Below are positions 7,841-16,540 of a stretch of 64,000 nt of DNA, piece after piece. The DNA comes from Acidicapsa ligni (GTDB lineage: Bacteria; Acidobacteriota; Terriglobia; Terriglobales; Acidobacteriaceae): positions 868,001 through 932,000 of the forward strand of contig NZ_JAGSYG010000003.1 in NCBI RefSeq assembly GCF_025685655.1, read 5' to 3'. How positions within the stretch are numbered: position 1 is the first letter of the stretch; each line of letters begins with the position of its first letter. Position numbers and translations under genes: made by a program. Below the pieces are notes generated by a model. That model worked only from the letters and a program-made list of their open reading frames with translations. It ran no database searches and was not told the DNA's origin.

Positions 7841-10246
7841 ATGGCCACAATGTCTGCAGTTCAAGATAAAACCCGAACCGAACGCCGAACTATACCCCGG
7901 GGCCCTGAGGCGGAGGTTTTTAACCTCACTCCAGACCCTGCGTTGGAGGAATTGGTTCGACTTGCATCGGTACTTTCGGGAGCAGACTACGCCTATCTGA
8001 GCTGGATCGATTCCGGTGAGCTTTGGTTCAAGGCTACGCATGGATTTCTAAATCGGGAACGGGTTCTGCCATCGAGCATTTGCCATTGGGTGGTGCAGCA
8101 TGGGGAACCTCTATTGCTCAAAGATGCTGCTGGCGACCCGCGTTTTCCGAATGAGGGGATTGAACTGGAGCATGCGCTTCCCTGCCGTTCTTACCTGAGC
8201 GTACCGCTTATCGGGCCGGGAAATCAGGCGGTTGGAACGCTGTCGGTACTGGCGATTGAAGAGAATCGCTTCAGCCAGGAGCATGTGAATCTGATCAATA
8301 TTCTTGCCCGGCAGGCAGTGACTCGGGTTGAGCTTTATAGCCGCATAGCGGCACAGGATCAGGCGCAGCGCTCGCGGCAGCGGCTGGAACATGCGCTGGC
8401 CATCGAACGCAACTTTGTGGCGGCTACCCTGGATTCGATTCCTGCGCTGGTTGCAGTGCTGGACACCGCGGGTCGGATGGTTCGATTTAATCAGCCATGC
8501 GAAGACCTGACGGGGCTGCAGCTGGCGGATGTTGCGGGCAGGCCATTTGTCGAGGAAGTACTGACGGAGCGCGAGGCTCGCGGCTGGGCCAGCGATAAGG
8601 TGCGACAGGCGGCGGCGGGACAGGTGGCTGGTCCTTATGAGAATCTCTGGCGCACGGCGCAGGGAGCGCCTCGCCGGGTGAGTTGGACGCTTCGTCCGTT
8701 GATGGGGTTGAGCGGCGAGGTGCAATACCTGATCGTGAGCGGCCAGGATGTGACCAGTCAGCGTCAGGCAGAGCAGGCTCTGCTGACCAGTGAGACGCGC
8801 TATCGGCATGTTGTCGAGAATAGCCTGGGGTTCGTCTTTACCTGCTCGCTGGGGGGACGGCTGACCTCACTCAATACCTTTACTGCCGAGAGTCTTGGCT
8901 ATGAGGTGGACGAGTTGATGGGCAAAGCTCTTTCCGACCTGCTTAGCAAGGCTGCTCAACAGACTTTTGCCGAGAGTCTGAAGACGATTATCAAGACGGG
9001 CGAATTTCAGGGCACTATTCCCATCCTGGGCAAGGATGGAGGCGTACGCAGAATTGCTTTTCGCAGCCGGCGTATGGATCTGGCCGGCAGTGCATCGTTT
9101 GTGCTGACGCATGGGATGGATGTAACGGACCAGCATGAAGCGGAAGACGAGCTGAACCTTGTGCGACGCCAGCAGGAGTTGATCCTGGCGGCCCTCGATG
9201 ATGGCATTTATGGAATGGACATGGAGGGTAGACTGACCTTCGCCAATCCTGCAGCGGCCAAGCTGCTTGGTTATACCGGTGAGGAAATGCAGGGTCAGGA
9301 CATTCACGATTTGATTCATTACAGCCACGCGGACGGCACTAAGCATTCCCAGGTGAATTGCCCCATTTCACTCGGGCTGAAACGTCGCGAGGCTATACGC
9401 ATTCATGATGATGTGTTCTGGCGAAAAGATGGCACGACGATCCCTGTTGAATATGTTGCGAGTCCACTGATTGATGAAGGGCAGATCGCCGGTATGGTTG
9501 TAGCATTCCAGGATGTCTCTGAACGGCGACGCCTTGAGCGGATGAAGGACGAGTTCATCTCAACGGTCAGCCATGAGTTGCGCACACCGCTTACTTCGCT
9601 GCGCGCGTCGCTAGGCCTGATCTCGTCTGGATCGTTGGACAAGCGGCCCGAAAAGCAGAAGCAGATGCTGGAAGTGGCGATTGACAACTGTGACAGGCTA
9701 GTCCGGCTGGTGAACGATATTCTGGACTTTGACAGGGTGGAGCGAGGCGGTATGCCGCTGCATCGTGAGGTTCTGCCAGCGGGCGATTTGCTGCGACGGG
9801 CTGCCGATGTTCAAAACGAGACTGCACTCAAAGCGCAGATTACCTTCCGCTTCGATGCGCCGGCCAAGGTGCTGGTGAATGTGGATCAAGAGCGCATCCT
9901 GCAGGTGCTGTCGGAACTGGTTTCGAACGCCATCAAATTTTCGCCGCCACAAACGATCGTGAAATTGAGCGCGAAAGCGGTGGAGAATGACGAAATCTGC
10001 GTTGTGATCGAGGACCAGGGGCGCGGAATTCCGCGGGACAAGCTGGATATGATCTTCGAGCGCTTTCAGCAGGGCGACGCGTCCGATTCGCGGGCACTGG
10101 GTGGAACGGGGTTGGGTCTGGCGATTTGTCGCCGCATTGTGCAACAGCACGGCGGAAAAATCTGGGCGGAAAGCGGAACCGGTAAAGGAAGCAGATTTCT
10201 GTTTACTCTTCCGGCAGGCAGCTCAGAGATAGCAACCGCATCGTGA
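7841..10246 (+). CDS. GAF-PAS multi-sensor histidine kinase
   Basis: 801 residues without signal peptide or membrane segment, so probably a cytoplasmic sensor. Order: a GAF domain (about 35-165, with LSVPLIGPGNQAVGTLSVL); three PAS domains (about 185-300, 310-430 and 440-555, the last with YGMDMEGRLTFANPAAAKLLGY and a PAC-like end); a HisKA dimerisation domain with phospho-acceptor His578 in STVSHELRTPLTSLR; and a HATPase domain with N-box SELVSNAIKFSP, G1 IEDQGRGIP and G2 GGTGLGLAICRRI. There is no receiver domain and no response regulator next door, so it is an orphan kinase whose partner lies elsewhere. A second ATG at 7850 is possible. The GAF domain resembles those placed before PAS in redox- or light-sensing kinases, but no chromophore cysteine is obvious. 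Confidence 0.92.
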   Translation: MATMSAVQDKTRTERRTIPRGPEAEVFNLTPDPALEELVRLASVLSGADYAYLSWIDSGELWFKATHGFLNRERVLPSSICHWVVQHGEPLLLKDAAGDPRFPNEGIELEHALPCRSYLSVPLIGPGNQAVGTLSVLAIEENRFSQEHVNLINILARQAVTRVELYSRIAAQDQAQRSRQRLEHALAIERNFVAATLDSIPALVAVLDTAGRMVRFNQPCEDLTGLQLADVAGRPFVEEVLTEREARGWASDKVRQAAAGQVAGPYENLWRTAQGAPRRVSWTLRPLMGLSGEVQYLIVSGQDVTSQRQAEQALLTSETRYRHVVENSLGFVFTCSLGGRLTSLNTFTAESLGYEVDELMGKALSDLLSKAAQQTFAESLKTIIKTGEFQGTIPILGKDGGVRRIAFRSRRMDLAGSASFVLTHGMDVTDQHEAEDELNLVRRQQELILAALDDGIYGMDMEGRLTFANPAAAKLLGYTGEEMQGQDIHDLIHYSHADGTKHSQVNCPISLGLKRREAIRIHDDVFWRKDGTTIPVEYVASPLIDEGQIAGMVVAFQDVSERRRLERMKDEFISTVSHELRTPLTSLRASLGLISSGSLDKRPEKQKQMLEVAIDNCDRLVRLVNDILDFDRVERGGMPLHREVLPAGDLLRRAADVQNETALKAQITFRFDAPAKVLVNVDQERILQVLSELVSNAIKFSPPQTIVKLSAKAVENDEICVVIEDQGRGIPRDKLDMIFERFQQGDASDSRALGGTGLGLAICRRIVQQHGGKIWAESGTGKGSRFLFTLPAGSSEIATAS

Positions 10247-10301
10247 GAGAATGCCCTCGGTAGCTTTTTAATCAAGAGACGTCGCGAGAGGGCTGATCCG
10301 T

Positions 10302-12200
10302 ATGGCATCCCCAAACCTATGGAATTTACTGTTAGGCCGTCCGCTGGCCACGTCGGAAGAACGCGCTGAACAGATAGGCCCGCTCGCGGGCATTCCCATC
10401 TTCGGACTGGATGCGTTGAGCTCGGCGGCATACGGGCCTGAGGCTGCGCTTACCCTGCTGATTCCTCTGGGATTGCTGGGAGTGAAAGAAATTGTTCCCA
10501 TCAGCCTGGCGATCCTCGGATTGCTGATCCTTATTTTCTTCAGTTACAGGCAGACAATTGACGCATATCCGCACGGTGGCGGCTCGTTTACTGTGGCGAG
10601 TGAAAACCTGGGCGATGGGGCGGGATTGCTGGCGGCAGCGGCGCTGATGATTGACTATGTTCTGACGGCGGCTGTCGGTATTTCGGCGGGCGTGGGAGCG
10701 CTGATCTCGGCTGTGCCGTCTCTGCAGCCTTACACGCTTGTCCTGTGCCTGGGGATTCTGGCGATACTGACGCTGGTGAACATGCGCGGCGTGCACGATA
10801 CGGGCGCGATATTCATGGTCCCCACCTACTTGTTTTTGATCACGCTACTGATCGTGATCGGCGTAGGAGGATGGCATGTGTTAATGAGCGGTGGGCATCC
10901 GGCGCCGCTGACGCCGTTGCCGGTGCCTGCTCCAGCAACTGAAATGCTGTCCCTGTGGCTGCTGCTCAAGGTTTTCTCGTCCGGCTGCGCGGCGATGACC
11001 GGAGTGGAGGCGGTGAGCAACGGAGTGATGGCGTTTCGCGATCCGGCGTGTAAGAACGCCAAGACAACACTCACTATCATCATTGCGTTTCTATTCGTGC
11101 TGCTGCTGGGAATCGCACTGTTATGCCGGGCGTACGGTGTGGCTGCCACGGACCCAACCGGACCGCATTACGAGAGCGTGCTGTCAATGCTGACGCGCGC
11201 GGTGATGGGGCATGGATGGTTCTACTACGTGACAATTGGGGCGATCCTGCTGGTGCTTGCGCTTTCGGCAAATACGGCGTTCGCGGATTTTCCGCGATTG
11301 ACGCGCGCGATTGCCCTGAAGGATTACCTGCCCCATATCTTTTTGGTGCGCGGACGGCGATTGCTGTATTCGTGGGGAATTTTTGTTCTGGTGGCGCTGA
11401 CTGCGCTACTGCTGATCATCTTTGGCGGCGTTACGGACAAACTTATTCCTCTGTACGCGATTGGCGCATTTCTGGCGTTCACTTTGTCCCAGGCGGGCAT
11501 GGTGATGCATTGGAAGCGCCAGGGGGGCGCGCGATTTCGCGGGTTTGTGAACGGATTAGGCGCGGTGGCTACGGGAATCACCGCGATCGTAGTGCTGGTG
11601 ACGAAGTTTGCCTCGGGCGCGTGGATTACGGCGCTGCTGATTCCGGCGATGATTCTGGTGATGTATACCGTGCGGCGGCACTATGACAGCGTCGCCAAGC
11701 AAACGGAGCTGGATACGCCGCTAGTCTCAGCAATGGTGCAGGAGCCGATTGTGGTGATGCCGATCGATCGCTGGAGCAGGATTACGGAGAGGGCTGTGTC
11801 ATTTGCGCTGTCGCTCTCTTCGGACGTGCGGTGCGTTCATGTGCAGTCGGGAGAGGAACCGGACGAAATCAGCAAGTCATGGCAGCGGCTGGTGGTCGAT
11901 CCTCTGCATATTGCCTGCAAGCCGGTGCCGAAGCTGGTGGTGCTGATGTCGCCTTATCGCTATATTCTGCAGCCGCTGGTGGATTATGTTCTTTCGGTGG
12001 CTCCCAAGGATGACTCGCGCAAGATTTGTGTGCTGGTGCCGGAGTTGATGGTGCGGCACTGGTGGGAAAACCTGATGCATAACCGGCGAGCCGATATACT
12101 GAAGGTGCTGCTGATGATGCGCGGCAACCACAATATCGTGGTGATCAACATTCCGTGGTACCTGGAGCGGGAAATAGACAGGAAGAAACCGGCCGCCTGA
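10302..12200 (+). CDS. KimA-like APC-superfamily transporter
   Basis: An integral membrane protein of 632 residues with about 12 membrane segments and a cytoplasmic C-terminal domain of about 150 residues. It shows the landmarks of the Bacillus KimA (YdaO) potassium importer as I remember that sequence: LDALSSAAYG, SYRQTIDAYPHGGGSF, SENLGDGAGLLAAAALMIDYVLTA (in two blocks), FSSGCAAMTGVEAVSNG and GGVTDKLIPLYAIGAFLAFTLSQ. The soluble tail (VVMPIDRWSRITERAVSFALSLS) matches the universal-stress-like C-terminal domain of that family. By homology it may be a proton-coupled potassium importer, possibly under c-di-AMP control; an amino-acid substrate cannot be excluded. It is 55 bases downstream of the histidine kinase but has its own spacing, so cotranscription is uncertain. 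Confidence 0.85.
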   Translation: MASPNLWNLLLGRPLATSEERAEQIGPLAGIPIFGLDALSSAAYGPEAALTLLIPLGLLGVKEIVPISLAILGLLILIFFSYRQTIDAYPHGGGSFTVASENLGDGAGLLAAAALMIDYVLTAAVGISAGVGALISAVPSLQPYTLVLCLGILAILTLVNMRGVHDTGAIFMVPTYLFLITLLIVIGVGGWHVLMSGGHPAPLTPLPVPAPATEMLSLWLLLKVFSSGCAAMTGVEAVSNGVMAFRDPACKNAKTTLTIIIAFLFVLLLGIALLCRAYGVAATDPTGPHYESVLSMLTRAVMGHGWFYYVTIGAILLVLALSANTAFADFPRLTRAIALKDYLPHIFLVRGRRLLYSWGIFVLVALTALLLIIFGGVTDKLIPLYAIGAFLAFTLSQAGMVMHWKRQGGARFRGFVNGLGAVATGITAIVVLVTKFASGAWITALLIPAMILVMYTVRRHYDSVAKQTELDTPLVSAMVQEPIVVMPIDRWSRITERAVSFALSLSSDVRCVHVQSGEEPDEISKSWQRLVVDPLHIACKPVPKLVVLMSPYRYILQPLVDYVLSVAPKDDSRKICVLVPELMVRHWWENLMHNRRADILKVLLMMRGNHNIVVINIPWYLEREIDRKKPAA

Positions 12201-12341
12201 AATACCGGTAACCAGGAAGACCAGAACCTGGGCTGATAAGCTGAATAGGAAGCGCCGGTTTGCGGTTTGGTCCGTCTATTGGATGGGACCCGCTGAAAAG
12301 TTCTGGATTGATGGAAATTGATTGAGTTGAGGAGATCTTTG

Positions 12342-12932
12342 GTGAAGGGTAAGTTTTTGCTTTTGATGTTTACTGCGTTTGCGTCGTTATTGCCAGTGTC
12401 GCTTGCTGGCCAGGTTGCCAAGCCGACCGCTCCTGGGGCAGATACGATCAATGTCTTCCACCGGTATGACGCATTTGCAGGCGTTGACTACTCTTCCGCT
12501 AACCAGGTTCTGGGTTCTTCTGCGTTGATTGGTTTCAATGTGGGCGCGGATGCCAAGCTGAAGCCGTGGTTTGGCGGTGTTGTAGATTTTGGCTATTACG
12601 GAATCAACGCTACTTCGACCACTCACGCCAGTCCGACCATGACTACAGTGCTGGCTGGCCCTGAGGTCTACATACCAGCCGATAAGCTCACTGGATTTTT
12701 CCACGTGATGTTCGGCGGAGCGCATACGGGAAACGTCGGAACAACCCCGAACGTTTCGTTCGCGTACGCTATTGGCGGCGGCCTGAGCTACAGCCTTACT
12801 CCGCGCTGGTCGGCTCGTGTTTCTGGCGACGGGATTCTTTCATCCTTTGTGCAGGCTCCATCCGGTTCGGGTGAGTCAGCTCATATGCGTGTGAATCCGC
12901 GAGCTACGCTTGGAGTTTCTTACAGCTTCTAG
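12342..12932 (+). CDS. small outer-membrane beta-barrel protein
   Basis: A GTG start at 12342 is chosen because GAGGAG lies at 12329-12334, seven bases upstream. The in-frame TTG at 12318 lies before that site. A signal peptide (KGKFLLLMFTAFASLLPVSLAGQ) is followed by alternating hydrophobic strands with glycine-rich turns (FAGVDYSSANQVLGSSALIG, GGVVDFGYYG). The protein ends in LGVSYSF with a terminal phenylalanine, as in OmpA/OmpX-like barrels. The 196 residues would make a barrel of eight or so strands. No ligand or enzymatic motif is visible. A strong hairpin follows directly. Confidence 0.75.
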   Translation: MKGKFLLLMFTAFASLLPVSLAGQVAKPTAPGADTINVFHRYDAFAGVDYSSANQVLGSSALIGFNVGADAKLKPWFGGVVDFGYYGINATSTTHASPTMTTVLAGPEVYIPADKLTGFFHVMFGGAHTGNVGTTPNVSFAYAIGGGLSYSLTPRWSARVSGDGILSSFVQAPSGSGESAHMRVNPRATLGVSYSF

Positions 12933-12953
12933 CTTACGTTGTCTTGCTTTATC

Positions 12954-12981
12954 GAAAGGCATGGCTTTGGCCATGCCTTTC
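12954..12981. terminator. intrinsic terminator-like hairpin
   Basis: A perfect 12-bp stem (GAAAGGCATGGC at 12954-12965 pairing with 12970-12981) with a TTTG loop, 21 bases after the stop of the barrel gene and ahead of the convergent permease gene. The following T-run is weak, so it may act in both directions. Confidence 0.7.
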
Positions 12982-13011
12982 TGTATTAGAGCCGGAGAAT
13001 ATTCGCTTTAG

Positions 13012-15543
13012 TTAGTCCTGATGCAAAGCACGGGCTACGTCGAGCCGCAGTGCTCGCCGTGCCGGGAGGAATGCGGCACAGGCAATGATTGCGAGCAGAA
13101 TGCCGATCGAGGCGATGTAGCTGAACGGATCCAGATTGCTAACTCCGTAAAGCACACCGCGCATCGTGTGCGATACTCCAGCGGTAATACCGATACCCAC
13201 GACGAGACCGAGGGCAACCGGCCAGGAAAACTGACTCAGCAGAGACGCCAGCACATGCAATGGTTTTGCACCGAGGGCTATGCGGATGGCGATGTCTTTG
13301 GTTCGCTGGGATACGGTGTAGGCGACGAGGCCGAGGATTCCAAGCGCTGCCAGAAATACGGCGACGAAACCGAGCAGGCTGACGACCATGGCGATATTTC
13401 CCGAACTCCGGGTGGTATCGCGAAAGCCTTCTTTGAGGGTGTTTACTTCGGGAAAGAGCTTTGGATCGAGGCTTCGCGTTATTGTGCGAACGGAGGGAAT
13501 GAATCCCTCGGGAACGCCAGCAGTTTTGATGAGAATGACCAGATCGGCCATATTGGCTTCCTGGGCTGCATGATAAAGCTCGACGGTATCTCCATTCTGT
13601 ATGTCCATGAGGCGGGCGTTGGCGACCACTCCGACGACAACATCGCCGGGAGCGGAGCCGCTGGCGTCCTGCTTGCCAATGGGATCTTCGCCGGGCCACT
13701 GTTTGCGGGCCAGAGTGTCGCTGATGATGACGGCGTGCTCTTCGCGGGGAGTAAAGTTGCGCCCGCGCAGAAGAGGTATTTCCATGGTGGAGAAGAACTC
13801 CGGATCGACCTGGAATGGGAAGATTCGAACGAGATGCCCGTTGATGGTATTGGAGATGGTAGAGACTCGGAAGTGGCTCAATGGCGTCATCGAAGTGAGG
13901 GATACGGAAGTTACACCGGGGATTGTGCGCAGGCGATTGGATAACTGTTCGATATAGTTACGGGCGTCGGCGGGTTTATAGCCGTGGGTGCTCAGGCCTG
14001 GATCAATGGAGATGACTTGTTCATAGCCAAAGCCGGGGTTCGTATGAAGAGCATGTTGCACTGCCCTGACCAGCAATCCGGAAACGATGAGAAGCACGCA
14101 ACTGGCTGCGACCTGCGCCCCGAGAAGCATCTGGCGCGCGATGGTTTTACGCTGACGCTGGCGGGCTATCTGCAATGCGGGCGCGAAGCCGAAGAGGAGC
14201 GCGGCGAACAGGCCGACTGCTACGGCGAAGGCGATAACGCGCCAGTCAGGAGTTGCGGTCATCCACAGGGGCGCGTTGGCATGGGCCATGGTAATCCGTA
14301 TCACGATGTAGCCGAGGAAGAGTCCCGCGGCTGAGCCTAGCGACGAAAGCAGGAGGCTTTCGGTAAAGAGCTGACGGAAGATGCGTTTGCGATTGGCTCC
14401 GATAGCTACGCGGATGCTGATTTCGTGTTCGCGGGCCACGCCACGGGCGAGGAGCAGACCTCCCAGATTGGCGCATGCTACGGCGAGGATGAGCAGGACG
14501 AGGGCTCCGCACATGGCCATGGTGGCAAGCATCTCGGGCTGCATGATCTGGTCATGACCGCCGGGATCTGTGCGGATGTATTCGTTGTCCCAGATGTCTT
14601 TGGGATGCACTTTGCGGAGCTGGTTGGTTAGCGAGAGAAGCTCTTGTTCGGCGGTTTTGGCGGAGACTCCGGGGGCGAGCCTACCCCACATTTCTATTGG
14701 ACCGCTGGAACCGGTATCGATGAGAGTGGTGTTGCCTTCAATGAAATAGGCAATTTGATTCATCGGAAGCCATAGATCGGGGTGTTGATTGCCGAGCGAG
14801 GGGAGAATGTAGGGGGTGACTCCGATGATCGTTGCAGGCTTTTGATTGAGATGAATAACTTTGCCAACGATGTTGGGATCTGCTCCATAATGACGCTGCC
14901 AGAAACCATAGCTGATGACAACTGCGGGGGCTGAGCCGTTTACTCGATCCTGCGCAGGATCGAGTAAACGGCCAAGGGAGGGCTGGATGCCGAGTTCGGT
15001 GAAGTAATTTTCGGTCGCGAAGTTGGAGGAAACTGGCTGTGGGTCGCTTTCGAGTTGAAGGACGCTTGTGCCGAATGTGCCCATGACTGCAGAAAGGGTT
15101 CGCGCGTGATCGCGGTAGAAGAGCATTGCCGAATAGGAAATGGTGTTGGTGGATGCATCGGGCGAGCGGCGCTGAAGACGAACGAGCGATGCCGGATCCC
15201 GCACTGGCAGGTACTGGAACACCATCATGTTGAAGAGACTGAAGGCTGTGATATTGACGCCTATGCCGACTGCCAGCACGAGGATCGCTGTCATCGTGAA
15301 TCCAGGGGAGCGGAGGAGCGTACGGCCCGCGTAGGACAAGTCCTGAATAAGACGATCTATCCATGTCCATCCCCAGGCCTCGCGAGATTGTTCACGGAGC
15401 CGCACGGCGTTGCCGAAGCTGAGGCTTGCAGGACGACCGGCGCGCGCGGCCATTTCACGATGAAAATCCATTTCGTCGGCGAGTTCCTGACTATGACGAT
15501 TGCGTTGAAGCAGGTAGCGGAGGCGACGGTAGAGTTCACCCAT
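13012..15543 (-). CDS. ADOP-family ABC permease (MacB/FtsX-like)
   Basis: An Acidobacterial Duplicated Orphan Permease of 843 residues: a short N-terminal helical leader (MGELYRRLRYLLQRNRHSQE), a membrane segment (FTMTAILVLAVGIGVNI), a MacB-type periplasmic domain, a first FtsX domain (about 290-410), a second periplasmic domain and a second FtsX domain near the C-terminus (IALGAKPLHVLASLL). No ATP-binding partner is encoded nearby, hence 'orphan'. The start at 15543 is preferred over an upstream frame at 15615 because it leaves a 31-base gap to padR instead of an overlap. The family probably exports or moves substrates across the envelope with an ATPase from elsewhere; the substrate is unknown. 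The gene contains a perfect 38-bp palindrome at 14935-14972. Confidence 0.92.
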   Translation of the reverse strand: MGELYRRLRYLLQRNRHSQELADEMDFHREMAARAGRPASLSFGNAVRLREQSREAWGWTWIDRLIQDLSYAGRTLLRSPGFTMTAILVLAVGIGVNITAFSLFNMMVFQYLPVRDPASLVRLQRRSPDASTNTISYSAMLFYRDHARTLSAVMGTFGTSVLQLESDPQPVSSNFATENYFTELGIQPSLGRLLDPAQDRVNGSAPAVVISYGFWQRHYGADPNIVGKVIHLNQKPATIIGVTPYILPSLGNQHPDLWLPMNQIAYFIEGNTTLIDTGSSGPIEMWGRLAPGVSAKTAEQELLSLTNQLRKVHPKDIWDNEYIRTDPGGHDQIMQPEMLATMAMCGALVLLILAVACANLGGLLLARGVAREHEISIRVAIGANRKRIFRQLFTESLLLSSLGSAAGLFLGYIVIRITMAHANAPLWMTATPDWRVIAFAVAVGLFAALLFGFAPALQIARQRQRKTIARQMLLGAQVAASCVLLIVSGLLVRAVQHALHTNPGFGYEQVISIDPGLSTHGYKPADARNYIEQLSNRLRTIPGVTSVSLTSMTPLSHFRVSTISNTINGHLVRIFPFQVDPEFFSTMEIPLLRGRNFTPREEHAVIISDTLARKQWPGEDPIGKQDASGSAPGDVVVGVVANARLMDIQNGDTVELYHAAQEANMADLVILIKTAGVPEGFIPSVRTITRSLDPKLFPEVNTLKEGFRDTTRSSGNIAMVVSLLGFVAVFLAALGILGLVAYTVSQRTKDIAIRIALGAKPLHVLASLLSQFSWPVALGLVVGIGITAGVSHTMRGVLYGVSNLDPFSYIASIGILLAIIACAAFLPARRALRLDVARALHQD
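14935..14972. repeat. perfect 38-bp palindrome inside the ADOP gene
   Basis: The left arm GCCGTTTACTCGATCCTGC (14935-14953) is the exact reverse complement of 14954-14972, with no spacer. On the minus strand it encodes LLDPAQDRVN of the first periplasmic domain of the permease. The next base pair outwards does not match. It could form a cruciform in DNA or a tight hairpin in the mRNA. Confidence 0.95.
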
Positions 15544-15574
15544 GGATGGGACCTCTTTCGGACCAGATCTGGAC

Positions 15575-15931
15575 TCAGGCGGTGCGCAGTACGGATTGGA
15601 TGGCTTGGGTAACACGATCGTATTCCTGGAGTTCGGTCTCCAGTTGTTTGCGACCGGCCGGGGTCAGGTTGTAGAAGCGGACCTTGCGGTTGGTCTCGGA
15701 AATTCCCCAGTCTGCGGTTGCCCAGCCTTTGAGCAGCAGCTTTTGCAATGCGGGATAAAGCGAGCCTTCTTCGACCTCAAGCACTTCACTGGAGAGCAGG
15801 TGAATGCGCTGGGCGATAGCGTAACCGTGAAGAGAGCCGGACTGGAGGACACGGAGAATCAGCATAGCCAAAGCTCCGGAAGGCATACCGGGTTTAGGCG
15901 TATCGATCTTAGGCATCATTGACATAGGCAT
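15575..15931 (-). CDS. PadR-family transcriptional regulator (acidobacterial type)
   Basis: A 118-residue winged-helix protein: SGALAMLILRVLQSGSLHGYAIAQRI (in two pieces: helix 1 and the recognition region), the wing segment VEEGSLYPALQKLLLKGW and the end VRFYNLTPAGRKQLE. This is the small PadR subgroup that typically sits beside ADOP permeases in Acidobacteria, and it likely represses the padR-ADOP unit. The N-terminus is ambiguous: ATG codons occur at 15931, 15925, 15919 and 15916. The first two lie inside a perfect inverted repeat and none has a clear ribosome binding site, so the true start is probably 15919 or 15916, possibly on a leaderless message. Confidence 0.9.
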   Translation of the reverse strand: MPMSMMPKIDTPKPGMPSGALAMLILRVLQSGSLHGYAIAQRIHLLSSEVLEVEEGSLYPALQKLLLKGWATADWGISETNRKVRFYNLTPAGRKQLETELQEYDRVTQAIQSVLRTA

Positions 15932-15951
15932 AGATTATCTATGCCTATGTC
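15921..15951. promoter_or_regulatory. probable PadR operator over the padR start
   Basis: Perfect 14-bp inverted repeat (GACATAGGCATAGA at 15921-15934, complement at 15938-15951, 3-base spacer). It has the ATGT...ACAT outer half-sites typical of PadR operators and overlaps the first possible padR start codons, as expected for autorepression. Binding by the adjacent PadR protein is inferred. Confidence 0.75.
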
Positions 15952-15984
15952 GCCTGTCAAGGATCTTTTTATGGGCTTTGCGGA

Positions 15985-16443
15985 TTATTCTTCGCCGATG
16001 TCTTCGTTCCAGATTTCTGGATGGGTGCTGATGTATCCGGCCATCAGGTCTGCGCATTCCTGGCTCTCGAGATCGATCACGTTGACGCCGCTTTCGCGGA
16101 GCCAGTCGATGCCTCCCTGGAAGTTGCGGCTTTCACCGACGATGAGCGTTCCTATGCGAAACTGGCGGACGAGACCGCTGCAGTACCAGCAGGGCGCGAG
16201 CGTGGTGACCATGATCAGATTTCGATAGGAGGTTTGCCGACCGGCGCGACGGAATGCGTCGGTTTCGCCGTGTATGGAGGGATCTCCATCCTGAACACGA
16301 CGATTGTGTCCGCGGCTGAGCAGGGTGCCCTCCTGCGTAAAGAGCGCTGCGCCGACGGGAACTCCGCCCTCGGCGTGTCCAAGCCGGGCTTCGTCGAGAG
16401 CTACGGCTAGCATTTGCTGATAGAGCGTGTGCCAATCCTGCAT
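15985..16443 (-). CDS. cytosine/nucleoside deaminase (yeast cytosine deaminase type)
   Basis: A zinc-dependent deaminase of 152 residues. HGETDAF supplies the zinc histidine and the catalytic glutamate, and PCWYC supplies the two zinc cysteines. The surrounding sequence follows fungal cytosine deaminase closely, including EEGGVPVG-like GGVPVGAAL, SRGHNRR and the C-terminal WNEDIGE. Family members convert cytosine to uracil and ammonia; guanine- or tRNA-adenosine deaminases have different end motifs. The ATG at 16443 is preceded by GAGGAT at a good distance; a longer frame to 16677 has no homology in its first 78 residues. It may feed uracil into the reductive pyrimidine operon 10 kb away. Confidence 0.82.
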   Translation of the reverse strand: MQDWHTLYQQMLAVALDEARLGHAEGGVPVGAALFTQEGTLLSRGHNRRVQDGDPSIHGETDAFRRAGRQTSYRNLIMVTTLAPCWYCSGLVRQFRIGTLIVGESRNFQGGIDWLRESGVNVIDLESQECADLMAGYISTHPEIWNEDIGEE

Positions 16444-16540
16444 TGGGATATCCTCGCCGAGTGCTTCTTGTTCTTTGAGGATACGGTATGTTCGCGATCT
16501 GGCTGGGAGCGGCATCTTCAGATGAAGGCTTGCAATCTCT

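Noticed and set aside
13021..13944. 307-codon open frame on the plus strand
   Set aside because: It lies wholly opposite the ADOP gene, has a composition-driven low-complexity look (Gly, Asp and Glu rich), no start signal and no domain.
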